Shown here one piece after another: positions 10,202 through 17,955 of a stretch of 64,000 bases of DNA. Within the stretch, counting starts at the first letter, position 1; each line of letters begins with the position of its first letter. The notes under the pieces were generated by a model. The model made no database searches and was not told the DNA's origin. It saw nothing but the letters and a program-made list of their open reading frames with translations. A program made the position numbers and the translations under genes. Origin of the DNA: Streptomyces werraensis (GTDB lineage: Bacteria > Actinomycetota > Actinomycetes > Streptomycetales > Streptomycetaceae); contig BNBX01000001.1 of NCBI GenBank assembly GCA_014656175.1, forward strand, positions 762,264 to 826,263. The letters run 5' to 3'.

Positions 10202-11230
10202 TCACCTCCCGCCCCTCCCCGGCCCTTCACGCCGGACCTCGACCGGCAGGACGGGCGAGGGCCGGCGCCGGTGCGGGCCTGCACCGACGCGTGGGGCCGG
10301 CAGCCGCTGACCAGGGAGGGCAGCCGGGGCAGGATCGTGCGGTGCGAGCCGGCTTCGGGCCGGCCCGGCTGACGGCCCCCTCAGCTGGCCCGCCACCGTC
10401 GCGCCGAAAGCAAGGGCCATACCGGCGAGTTGGAGAGCGGTCAGGCTCTCGCCCAGGACCGCCCAGCCCAGCACCGCCGCCGTCAGCGGGGACAGCGGGC
10501 CCAGCAGCGTGGCCTGGGTGGCGGTGAGGCGGCCGATGCCGCGGAACCACAGGCAGTACGCGACGGCCGTGTTGACCAGGGCCAGGTAGGCGTAGCCCCC
10601 GGCCGCGCCGGCGTCCAGGGCGGGCGGGGCGCCCTCCGCGAGAAAGGCGAGCGGGGCGATCAGCAGCCCGCCCGCGGTAAGTTGCCAGCCCGTGAGGGCG
10701 AGCGGGCCGACGCCCTCGGGGCGACCCCACTTCTGCGTCAGCACCGTGCCCGCGGACATCGACGCCGTGGAGGCGAACGCCGCCGCCACGCCCAGCGCGT
10801 CCAGCGCCCCCGCCGCCTTCAGCACCACCATGCTCACGCCGAGCCCGGCGGCGGCCCCGGCCAGGACGTCCCGAAGCGCGGGCCGCCGCCCCAGCAGCAG
10901 CGCCGACAGGCCCAGCACCAGCAGCGGGCCCACGGAACCGACGACCGCCGCCAGTCCGCCAGGCAACCGGTACGCGGAGAGGAACAGCAGGGGGAAGAAG
11001 GCGCCGATGTTCAGCGCGCCCAGCACCGCCGCCTTCCACCACCACGCGCCGCGCGGCAGCACCCGGGCGACCGCGAGGAGCAGCAGCCCGGCGGGCAGGG
11101 CGCGGACCAGGGCCGTGAACAGGGGGCGTTCCGGCGGCAGGAACTCGGTGGTGACGACGTAGGTGGTGCCCCAGGAGACGGGGGCGAGGGCGGTGAGCGC
11201 GGCGACGGCGGCGCGACGGTGCGCGGGCAT
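10202..11230 (-). CDS. EamA/DMT-family drug or metabolite exporter
   Basis: About ten hydrophobic segments in two EamA repeats span residues 8-290, with the family-typical APVSWGTTYVV near the N-terminus and TAVAYCLWFRGIGRL before the end of the second repeat. The ATG at 11230 is preferred because GGAAGGG sits six bases upstream; a GTG two codons earlier is possible. About 55 Arg/Pro-rich residues extend beyond the last helix, more than is usual, probably because high-GC sequence lacks stops. It is divergent from a MarR gene and probably its target. Inner-membrane exporter; cargo unknown. Confidence 0.88.
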   Translation of the reverse strand: MPAHRRAAVAALTALAPVSWGTTYVVTTEFLPPERPLFTALVRALPAGLLLLAVARVLPRGAWWWKAAVLGALNIGAFFPLLFLSAYRLPGGLAAVVGSVGPLLVLGLSALLLGRRPALRDVLAGAAAGLGVSMVVLKAAGALDALGVAAAFASTASMSAGTVLTQKWGRPEGVGPLALTGWQLTAGGLLIAPLAFLAEGAPPALDAGAAGGYAYLALVNTAVAYCLWFRGIGRLTATQATLLGPLSPLTAAVLGWAVLGESLTALQLAGMALAFGATVAGQLRGPSAGPARSRLAPHDPAPAALPGQRLPAPRVGAGPHRRRPSPVLPVEVRREGPGRGGR

Positions 11231-11264
11231 GGACACCCCTTCCGACGAGTGAGTGAGCCATAAC

Positions 11265-11282
11265 TAGCTTAGCTCTAAGCTA
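11265..11282. promoter_or_regulatory. Candidate MarR operator
   Basis: TAGCTTAG-CT-CTAAGCTA is a perfect 8-2-8 inverted repeat in the divergent EamA/MarR gap. A nine-base direct repeat, AAGCTACTT, occurs at 11277 and again 15 bases further on. The two overlapping motifs suggest cooperative binding. Confidence 0.6.
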
Positions 11283-11338
11283 CTTATCCACAAGCTACTT
11301 TCTTGCGGGCAACCCCTGCCGCGCGGATACTCCCGGCT

Positions 11339-11851
11339 ATGAGTGCACGCCCCGAGCCGCGCCCCGCGGACCCCGTCGACGCGATCATCGAACAGTGGGC
11401 CCGGGTGCGGCCCGACCTGGACACCGCCGGGATGGAGGTCTTCGGGCGCATCTACCGGCTCGCGCGCGCCATGGGCGACCGGCACGAGCAGGTGTACGCC
11501 CCGTTCGGCATCTCCCGGGGCGAGTTCGACGTCCTCGCCACCCTGCGCCGCGCTGGGGAGCCGTACACGCTCTCGCCCCGGCAGCTCTCGGCCACTCTGA
11601 TGCTCACCACCGGAGGGATGACGGGCCGTCTCGACAAGCTGGAGCGCGCGGGGCTGCTGCGCCGCTCACCCGACCCGCACGACCGGCGCGGACTCCAGGT
11701 CACGCTGACCGAGAAGGGGCTGCGGCTGATCGACGAGGCGGTGGTCGCGGGCGTCGCCGAGCAGTCGCGGGCACTGGCCGCCCTCGGCGAGGAGCGGGCG
11801 GCCCAGCTGGCGGACCTGCTGCGGGAGTTGCTGCTCGCCACGGAGCGATAG
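11339..11851 (+). CDS. MarR family transcriptional regulator
   Basis: The 170-residue protein carries a winged helix at about 65-125 (LSPRQLSATLMLTTGGMTGRLDKLERAG, then RSPDPHDRRGLQVTLTEKG with the conserved DxRG-type wing). Flanking helices form the usual dimer interface. ATG 11339 is chosen as the first start placing a normal-length N-terminus. Its position opposite the EamA exporter, with a palindrome between, suggests repression of the exporter and of itself, relieved by a small ligand. The ligand is unknown. Confidence 0.92.
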   Translation: MSARPEPRPADPVDAIIEQWARVRPDLDTAGMEVFGRIYRLARAMGDRHEQVYAPFGISRGEFDVLATLRRAGEPYTLSPRQLSATLMLTTGGMTGRLDKLERAGLLRRSPDPHDRRGLQVTLTEKGLRLIDEAVVAGVAEQSRALAALGEERAAQLADLLRELLLATER

Positions 11852-12000
11852 GCGGCGCCGCCCCGGAACACCTGGGAGCCGGTCGCGCATCCCCCGTGCG
11901 AGCTACAGGAGCTGTCCCTGCCCGGGTGATTCGCGGGCGGCGGCGGATTCCTAGCGTGGTCCCAGGTCGCAGCGGGTGCGGCCACGACGGGAAGGCCGCC

Positions 12001-12879
12001 ATGCGTACGACATCCGAGACACCGCACGCCACCGACTCCGGCCCGGACAAGGACCACGACTCCGGCGGCGGCCGTCTCCGCCGGATCGCGCGCTCCCCGC
12101 TCGGCTGGATGCTCGCCGGCCTGGCCGGCGTCGGCCTGGTCTCGGGCCTGACGGCGACCGGCCCCGGCCCGGTGCCGGTGCTGGGCGCGGCCGCCGCGGT
12201 CGCCGTCTACGCGTGGGTCATGCGCCGTGCGGCGGGCCGCTCCGTGCCGGAGATCGCCCGGTCCGGGGCCGGCCGGGAGGCGCTGCTGGGCGGCGCGATC
12301 GGCCTGGCCTTCGTCCTCGTCTCCGCCCTCCTCATCACGGCGTTCGGGGGTTACTCCTTCTCCTGGGCCGGCGACGGCGTCCTGTCGGTCGTCGCGACCG
12401 CGGTCATGGTGCAGACCGGCGCCGCGGTGACCGAGGAGCTGATGTTCCGCGGTCTCGCCCTGCAGGCCCTGGAGCGGCTGTGGGGCAGCCGGGCCGCCCT
12501 CGTGATCACCTCGCTGTTCTTCGGTGTCGCCCACCTGGGCGCCGAGGGGGCGAGCGCGTGGAGCGCGCTGGCGATAGCCGTCGAGGCGGGCGTCCTGCTC
12601 GGAGCGGCGTTCCTGTGGCGGCGTAGCATCTGGTTCGTCGTGGGGCTGCACTTCGTCTGGAACACCACGGTGGAGTTGCTCGGCATCCCGGTCTCCGGGC
12701 ACACCTCCGACGGTCTGTTCACCGCCGACGTCCACGGCTCCGATCTGCTGACCGGCGGCGCCTTCGGCCTGGAGGCGTCGGTCGTGCCCGTCCTCCTCGG
12801 CGTGGCCCTCGCGGTCCCGATGCTCGTCCTCGCCCGCCGGAGCGGCAGGTTCACCACCCGCCGGCGCGCGAACCGTTGA
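12001..12879 (+). CDS. CPBP-family (Abi/Rce1-like) intramembrane metalloprotease
   Basis: This 292-residue polytopic membrane protein shows all three CPBP motifs: EELMFRG (EExxxR), FFGVAHLG (FxxxH) and HFVWNT (HxxxN/D). These residues form the glutamate/histidine active site in Rce1-type proteases. The ATG at 12001 has GGAAGG six bases upstream. A hydrophilic 35-residue tail precedes the first helix. It is followed after 26 bases by a histidine kinase, so the three genes to 14823 may be one unit; a role in processing a membrane signal for the kinase is possible but unproven. Confidence 0.9.
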   Translation: MRTTSETPHATDSGPDKDHDSGGGRLRRIARSPLGWMLAGLAGVGLVSGLTATGPGPVPVLGAAAAVAVYAWVMRRAAGRSVPEIARSGAGREALLGGAIGLAFVLVSALLITAFGGYSFSWAGDGVLSVVATAVMVQTGAAVTEELMFRGLALQALERLWGSRAALVITSLFFGVAHLGAEGASAWSALAIAVEAGVLLGAAFLWRRSIWFVVGLHFVWNTTVELLGIPVSGHTSDGLFTADVHGSDLLTGGAFGLEASVVPVLLGVALAVPMLVLARRSGRFTTRRRANR

Positions 12880-12905
12880 GACAGGCCGACCGAAGGAGAA
12901 CGGAC

Positions 12906-14126
12906 ATGACGGCCCGTCGGGAACTGTGGGGCGCCCCCTCGCTCCGTGCTCCGCTCGACCGGTGGCGGGAGCGGGACGCCCTCCTCAAGGACGGCGTCCT
13001 CGCCCTGGCCCTCACCCTGCTGTCCTTCGTGCCGACCCTGTCCGGCGTCGGCGCGCAGATCGGCGACCTGCCCGAGCGGCCGGCGGACGCGCTGGGTGTC
13101 GGACTGGTCCTGGCCCAGACTCTGCCCTCGGCGTTCCGCCGCAGATCGCCGGCGGCCTGTCTGGCGGTCGTCGCGGTCGCGTTCGCCGTGCACCAGGCCC
13201 TCGGCTACGCGACGACGTTCGGGAGTGTGGGGCTGTACCTGGCCCTGTACTCCGCCGGCGCCCACCAGGTCCGCTTCCGCCGCGGGCTCGCCGTCCTGGC
13301 GTGTGCCGGATACGCCGTGCTGGCCGTCGTCCTGGACCGCCTCGGCTCACCGCAGTCGCTGCCGGACTACCTCGCGTTCGGGCTGGTGCTGGCCGCGGTC
13401 CGGCAGGTGGGGAGCACGGTGCGCGCACGGCGCACGGAGGAGGCGGAACGACGGCGGCTGACCGCCGAGGCGGCGACGGCCGCCGAGCGGGCGCGGATCG
13501 CCCGGGAGCTGCACGACGTGGTGACCCACCACGTGACGGCCATGGTGGTCCAGTCCGACGCGGCGCAGTTCCTGCTCACGTCGGCGCCGGACCGCGCCGC
13601 CGATTCCCTGACGGCCGTCAGCGACACCGGACGGCGGGCGCTGACCGAACTGCGGTACCTGCTCGGCGTCCTGGAGGCGACCGGTGAGGCGGCGTCCGCG
13701 GACCTGGAGCGCGCGGAGAGGGCGCCGGCCCGGGGGCGGCTGGAGGATCTGGTCGAGCAGGCCCGCCGGGCGGGCCAGCCGGTCGAGTTCGACGAGACGG
13801 GCGAGCGGCGGCCGGGCGGCGTGGAGGTGGAGCTGGCCGCGTACCGGGTGGTGCAGGAAGCACTCACCAACGCCATGAAGCACGCGGCGGGGCAGGCGAC
13901 CCGGATCCTGCTCCGGCACGGCGACGAGCACCTCGGGATAGAGGTCACCACCGACGGGCCGGTCTCCGCACCGGTCCTGCGGGAGTCCGGCCCGGCGGGC
14001 GGACGGGGACTGGCCGGGCTGCGTGCACGCGTGCGGATGCTCGGTGGTGAACTGAACGCCGGCCCCCGGCCCGAGGGCGGGTTCGAGGTCCGCGCCACGA
14101 TTCCGTCCCGACCCGTCCAGGAGTGA
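12906..14126 (+). CDS. NarL-type sensor histidine kinase
   Basis: The 406-residue protein has four or five membrane segments in the first 170 residues, a HisKA_3 dimerisation helix with the phosphoacceptor His203 in ELHDVVTHHV, and a HATPase_c domain at about 300-400 (VVQEALTNAMKHA as N-box, GGRGLAGLRARVRMLGG as G-box region). The ATG at 12906 is preceded by AAGGAGAA. The short outer loops suggest it senses within or near the membrane. The cognate regulator gene follows after four bases. Confidence 0.93.
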   Translation: MTARRELWGAPSLRAPLDRWRERDALLKDGVLALALTLLSFVPTLSGVGAQIGDLPERPADALGVGLVLAQTLPSAFRRRSPAACLAVVAVAFAVHQALGYATTFGSVGLYLALYSAGAHQVRFRRGLAVLACAGYAVLAVVLDRLGSPQSLPDYLAFGLVLAAVRQVGSTVRARRTEEAERRRLTAEAATAAERARIARELHDVVTHHVTAMVVQSDAAQFLLTSAPDRAADSLTAVSDTGRRALTELRYLLGVLEATGEAASADLERAERAPARGRLEDLVEQARRAGQPVEFDETGERRPGGVEVELAAYRVVQEALTNAMKHAAGQATRILLRHGDEHLGIEVTTDGPVSAPVLRESGPAGGRGLAGLRARVRMLGGELNAGPRPEGGFEVRATIPSRPVQE

Positions 14127-14130
14127 TCCC

Positions 14131-14823
14131 GTGAACGATGCGCCGCCACCTGTCCGTGTGCTCGTGTGCGACGACCAGGCGCTGGTGCGGACCGGCTACG
14201 TCACCATCTTCTCCGCGCAGCCCGACATGGAGGTCGTCGGGGAGGCCGAGAACGGCCACGAGGCGGTGCGGGAAGCCCGGCGGCTGCGCCCCGACGTGGT
14301 CGTGATGGACGTCCGGATGCCGCTGCTCGACGGCATCCGGGCGACGCGTCAACTGGCGGGCCCGGACTCCGAGGACGCGCCGAAGGTACTGGTCGTCACC
14401 ACGTTCAACGTCGACTCCTACGTCTACGACGCGCTGCGCGCCGGAGCGAGCGGCTTCCTCCTCAAGGACGCGCCCCCGACGGAGCTGGTCAACGGCATCC
14501 GCACGGTCGCCCGGGGCGAGGCCCTGCTGGCGCCCGCCGTCACCCGCCGCCTCATCGGCCACTTCGCCCAGCATCTGCGTCCGGCCGACGCCTCCCTGCC
14601 GGGCCGGCAGGACGTCGTGGGCGCGCTGACCCCGCGCGAGCTGGAAGTGCTCCGGCTGATCGCCGAGGGACTGTCGAACGCGGAGATCGCCGCGGCGATG
14701 TTCATCACGCCCGAGACCGTCAAGACGTACGTGTCGCGGATCCTCGCCAAACTCGGCCTGCGCGACCGGGTCCAGGCCGTCGTCCTCGCCTACCGGGTCG
14801 GACTGGTGCCCGGCACACCGTGA
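14131..14823 (+). CDS. NarL/LuxR-family response regulator
   Basis: The 230-residue protein has a receiver domain with the acidic pair at residues 14-15 and phosphoacceptor Asp60 (VVVMDVRMP), and a C-terminal LuxR-type helix-turn-helix at about 165-225 (LTPRELEVLRLIAEGLSNAEIAAAM split across two helices, then TVKTYVSRILAKLGLRDRVQ). The GTG start lies four bases after the kinase stop, so the pair is co-translated. No target site could be identified in the window. Confidence 0.94.
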   Translation: MNDAPPPVRVLVCDDQALVRTGYVTIFSAQPDMEVVGEAENGHEAVREARRLRPDVVVMDVRMPLLDGIRATRQLAGPDSEDAPKVLVVTTFNVDSYVYDALRAGASGFLLKDAPPTELVNGIRTVARGEALLAPAVTRRLIGHFAQHLRPADASLPGRQDVVGALTPRELEVLRLIAEGLSNAEIAAAMFITPETVKTYVSRILAKLGLRDRVQAVVLAYRVGLVPGTP

Positions 14824-14857
14824 GCCGGCCCGGCGGCACGGGCCGTACGCACGCGAC

Positions 14858-14887
14858 GCAGGGCGCCGGCGGAGGCCGGCGCCCTGC
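14858..14887. terminator. Terminator after the two-component operon
   Basis: A 13-bp perfect stem (14858-14870 with 14875-14887, core AGGGCGCCGGC) closes a GGAG tetraloop between convergent genes. Confidence 0.8.
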
Positions 14888-14927
14888 GGGAAGCGCGCGT
14901 GGACCGCTCGGGCGAGCGGGCCCCGGG

Positions 14928-15203
14928 TCAGGCGTTGGCGTCCGCCTTGGTCCGGATGTTGGAGCTCGTCGGGTCCTTCTTCTGGTGGGACTTGTCGAGC
15001 GCCATCACCAGACCGGCGATGACCACGAAGAGCCCGATCGGGAGCAGGACGTAGAGACCCAGCGTCTCGATGACGCTCAGGCCCGTGCCGGGGTCGTCGC
15101 CGTCGTCGCGGGTGAGGGCGAGCGCGGGGGACGACATGAGCAGCATCATCAGCGTCGTACCGGCTGCCAGGGCGCCGGCGCGCAGGGCGTTCTTCTTGTC
15201 CAC
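14928..15203 (-). CDS. Small membrane protein with signal-like N-terminus, unknown function
   Basis: The 91-residue product (GTG at 15203; a TTG nine bases earlier is also possible) begins MDKKNALRAG, followed by a hydrophobic signal-type segment ending in SSPALA, a short acidic loop (RDDGDDPG), a second hydrophobic helix (LGLYVLLPIGLFVVIAGLVMAL) and a charged C-terminal tail. I do not recognise a family. It lies 67 bases downstream of malQ on the same strand and could be cotranscribed. Confidence 0.75.
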   Translation of the reverse strand: MDKKNALRAGALAAGTTLMMLLMSSPALALTRDDGDDPGTGLSVIETLGLYVLLPIGLFVVIAGLVMALDKSHQKKDPTSSNIRTKADANA

Positions 15204-15270
15204 GGTCCCCAACGTATCGAACGCGGTCGGGGGCCGCGCGCCCGGGGTGCCGTACGGGCGCGCGGGCCGG

Positions 15271-17391
15271 TCAGGGGCCGGGCGGGGCGGACCCGTCGGG
15301 GGCCGGCGGGGCGCCGGCGCGCAGCACGTCGACCAGGGCCCGCAGCCGGGGGGACGCGGCCAGGTCCTCCAGGGTCACCGGGCGTCCCTCGGCGTCGGCG
15401 ACGGGCAGCCGCCAGTTCGGGTACTGGTCCCAGGTGCCGGGCAGGTTCTGCGGACGCCGGTCCCCGACCCCGTCCGGCAGCCACACGCCGACCATGCGGG
15501 CGGGGGTGCGCAGCAGGTAGCGGTACACCGCCTGGATCCCGGCCTCCTCCCGGGAGGGGCCCGGACCGCCCTCGTCCGTCCCGGGCAGCAGCCCCAGCCC
15601 TGCCAGCCGCTCCAGCCACTCCCCCACGTCCGCGGCGGCCTCCGCCCGCTCCTCGGCGAGCGGCCGGGTGAGCAGGCCCAGCCGGTCGCGCAGCTCCACG
15701 TGCTCGCCGGTGAGACGGGCGGCGGTGGACGGCAGGTCGTGGGTGGTGGCCGTGGCCAGGCAGTCGGCGCGCCAGCGCTCCGGCGGCAGCGGGCGGCGGT
15801 CGCCCTCCCAGTCCCGCTCGAACCACAGCACCGACGTGCCGTACACCCCCCGTTCGCGCAGTGCCTCGCGCACCCCGGGCTCGACCGTCCCGAGGTCCTC
15901 GCCGATCACCAGCGATCCGGCGCGGGACGCCTCCAGGACGAGCACGGCGAGCATGGCCTCGGCGTCGTAGCGGACGTACGTGCCTTCCGTGGGCGGGCGG
16001 CCCTCGGGCACCCACCAGAGCCGGAACAGACCCATCACATGGTCGATGCGCAGGGCGCCCGCGTACCGGAAGAGACCCCGCAGCAGGTCGCGGAACGGCG
16101 CGTACCCGCTCTCGGCGAGGCGGTCGGGGCGCCAGGGCGGCAGTCCCCAGTCCTGGCCGCGCGCGTTGAAGGCGTCCGGGGGCGCGCCGACGGACATGCC
16201 GGGCGCGAAGTGGTCCTGCTGTGCCCAGGCGTCCGCGCCGGTGGGATGCACGCCGACGGCCAGGTCGTGCACGATCCCCACGCCCATCCCGGCCTCCCGC
16301 GCGGCCCGCTGGGCGGCGGTGAGCTGGGCGTCGGTGAGCCAGACGAGCCAGGCATGGAAGTCGACGCGGTCCCGCAGCTCCTCGCGTGCGCGGGCGGTCT
16401 CCGCCGAGCGGGGGTCACGCAGCGCGGCGGGCCAGCGGCGCCAGTCGGGGCCGTGCGCCTCGGCGAGCGCGTACCAGGTGGCGTGGTCCTCCAGGGCCTG
16501 GCCCTGTCCGGCGCGGAAGGCGCGCAGGGCGGCGGCGCGGCCGGGGCCGAGCGGGACCGTCCGCACCAGTTCGAGGGCCTCCCGCTTGGCGTCCCAGACG
16601 GCGTCCCGGTCGATCAGCTCGCCCTTGCCGAGCACCGCCTCGCGCAGCCGCGCCGCCCGCTCCAGCAGGGCGTGCAGCCGCTCGCGGTCCCCGACGTACG
16701 CGAACTCGGGCACGGCCTCGACCCGCAGGTGCACGGGGTCGGGGAAGCGGCGCGAGGAGGGGCGGTACGGGGAGGGGTCGGTCGGGGGTCCCGGGACGGC
16801 CGCGTGCAGCGGGTTCACCTGCACGAACCCGGCGCCCAGGTCGCGCCCGGCCCATCCGGCCAGCTCAGCGAGGTCGGCGAGGTCGCCCATGCCCCAGGAG
16901 CGGCGGGACAGCAGCGAGTACAGCTGCACCAGCAGCCCGTGCGAGCGGCCCTCGACCGTGGGCAGCCGGGGCGGCGCGACGATCAGATGGGCGCGGGCCG
17001 TGCGGCCGTCGGGGGCGGTGGCGGTGAGCAGGTGCACGCCGGGCGGGAGGTCCTCGGCGGACGCGCGGGTGCCGCCGTCCTCGGTGCGGATCTCCAGCCG
17101 GGCGCCCTCGGGCAGCGCGGCGAGCGCCTCGGGCGGGCGGGCGCCCCAGCCGACGACGGTCGGGGGCAGCGGCCGCTCGGCGATCTCCTGTTCGCGCACG
17201 GCCAGGGCGGCGCGGACGGCCTCGTCGGTCGACGCGTCGACGCCGAGGGCGGCCAGGGCGCGCGTGACGGCGGCGGCCGAGGCCGGGACCGTGATGTCCG
17301 GGGAGGGGCGGTAGGAAGTGGCGACCCCGTGCAGGCCGGCGAGCCGGGACAGCGCCTCGGAGGGGGTCCCGTCCGGCCGTGGCGCGGTCAC
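15271..17391 (-). CDS. malQ: 4-alpha-glucanotransferase (amylomaltase, GH77)
   Basis: Transfers alpha-1,4-glucan segments between maltodextrins in cytosolic maltose/glycogen metabolism. The 706-residue length fits the actinobacterial form with an extra N-terminal domain (about 1-150). The nucleophile Asp is in LRIDHVMGL, the acid/base Glu in VIGEDLGTVEPGV, and the third catalytic Asp in TTHDLPST. The GTG start at 17391 lies one base past the stop of the preceding small acidic-protein gene, with GGAG inside that gene's end as ribosome binding site, so its translation is probably coupled. Confidence 0.96.
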   Translation of the reverse strand: MTAPRPDGTPSEALSRLAGLHGVATSYRPSPDITVPASAAAVTRALAALGVDASTDEAVRAALAVREQEIAERPLPPTVVGWGARPPEALAALPEGARLEIRTEDGGTRASAEDLPPGVHLLTATAPDGRTARAHLIVAPPRLPTVEGRSHGLLVQLYSLLSRRSWGMGDLADLAELAGWAGRDLGAGFVQVNPLHAAVPGPPTDPSPYRPSSRRFPDPVHLRVEAVPEFAYVGDRERLHALLERAARLREAVLGKGELIDRDAVWDAKREALELVRTVPLGPGRAAALRAFRAGQGQALEDHATWYALAEAHGPDWRRWPAALRDPRSAETARAREELRDRVDFHAWLVWLTDAQLTAAQRAAREAGMGVGIVHDLAVGVHPTGADAWAQQDHFAPGMSVGAPPDAFNARGQDWGLPPWRPDRLAESGYAPFRDLLRGLFRYAGALRIDHVMGLFRLWWVPEGRPPTEGTYVRYDAEAMLAVLVLEASRAGSLVIGEDLGTVEPGVREALRERGVYGTSVLWFERDWEGDRRPLPPERWRADCLATATTHDLPSTAARLTGEHVELRDRLGLLTRPLAEERAEAAADVGEWLERLAGLGLLPGTDEGGPGPSREEAGIQAVYRYLLRTPARMVGVWLPDGVGDRRPQNLPGTWDQYPNWRLPVADAEGRPVTLEDLAASPRLRALVDVLRAGAPPAPDGSAPPGP

Positions 17392-17392
17392 G

Positions 17393-17689
17393 CTAGGGCT
17401 CCGGGTGGTACTGGGCCGGGAAGGCGTCGAGTCCCGCGGAGTCCGAGGGGTCGGAGAAGGTGTCGGACTCGCTGGTCAGCCGGGTGGCGTCGGCGAGCGG
17501 CGGTTCGCTGGTGAGGGGTTCGGCGTCGGGCAGCGGGGGTTCGCTGGTCAGCGGCGCCTCGGCGCCGGTGCCCTCGGCGCCGAGGAAGCAGTCGTGCGGG
17601 TCGCAGGCGGAGTGCTCCGCCTCGGGCGCGGAGTGCTCCGCCACGGGTTTGGACAGGACCGGGGGGAAGACGTATGCCGCTGTAGCCAC
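17393..17689 (-). CDS. Small acidic Pro/Ser/Thr-rich repeat protein coupled to malQ
   Basis: The 98-residue product starts at the GTG at 17689, chosen for its strong GAGGAGG six bases upstream. After MATAAYVFPPVLSKP it has an EHSAPEAEHSACD repeat and a Cys pair (CDPHDC). It then carries a tandem PLTSEPPLPDAE / PLTSEPPLADAT / RLTSES repeat and an acidic tail rich in DxF. No transmembrane segment or enzyme motif is visible; it looks disordered. It is immediately upstream of malQ, one base apart. No family is recognised. The strong ribosome binding site and coupling argue that it is genuinely translated. Confidence 0.7.
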   Translation of the reverse strand: MATAAYVFPPVLSKPVAEHSAPEAEHSACDPHDCFLGAEGTGAEAPLTSEPPLPDAEPLTSEPPLADATRLTSESDTFSDPSDSAGLDAFPAQYHPEP

Positions 17690-17768
17690 CGAGGGCCTCC
17701 TCGTCGAGCCGGACGTGCGGGTCATCTCGCAGCCCTACCCAGTGGACGCGAGCGCAGACGCACAAAGT

Positions 17769-17783
17769 CGTTCAACGTGAACG
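17769..17783. promoter_or_regulatory. Candidate operator upstream of the malQ operon
   Basis: CGTTCA-ACG-TGAACG forms 6-bp inverted half-sites around a 3-base spacer, 80 bases upstream of the first gene of the malQ operon and about 70 bases from the promoter of the divergent GH84 gene. A LacI-type or GntR-type regulator could bind; the regulator is not identified. Confidence 0.4.
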
Positions 17784-17849
17784 TGGTCACATTCTCTCCC
17801 TTCACTCTCACTCCACAGGGGGACAAATGCGCCACAACACCCCCTCTGA

Positions 17850-17879
17850 TTGACACGTTCAGTCCAGGAGTGGTAGGCT
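17850..17879 (+). promoter_or_regulatory. Sigma-70 type promoter for the GH84 gene
   Basis: A perfect TTGACA at 17850-17855 and TAGGCT at 17874-17879 are separated by 18 bases, a good match to Streptomyces HrdB promoters. The start codon is 77 bases further on, preceded by AGGAGGGG. Confidence 0.65.
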
Positions 17880-17955
17880 CGGGGCGTCTCGGTAACGGAA
17901 TGGACACGGCCGCCGGTCGTACGCCGGCCGGTCCCGGGGGATCAGGAGGGGCCTC

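Noticed and set aside
17860..17876. A DasR site in front of the GH84 gene.
   Set aside because: CAGTCCAGGAGTGGT has some letters in common with the DasR element but the half-sites are in the wrong orientation; the match is not convincing.
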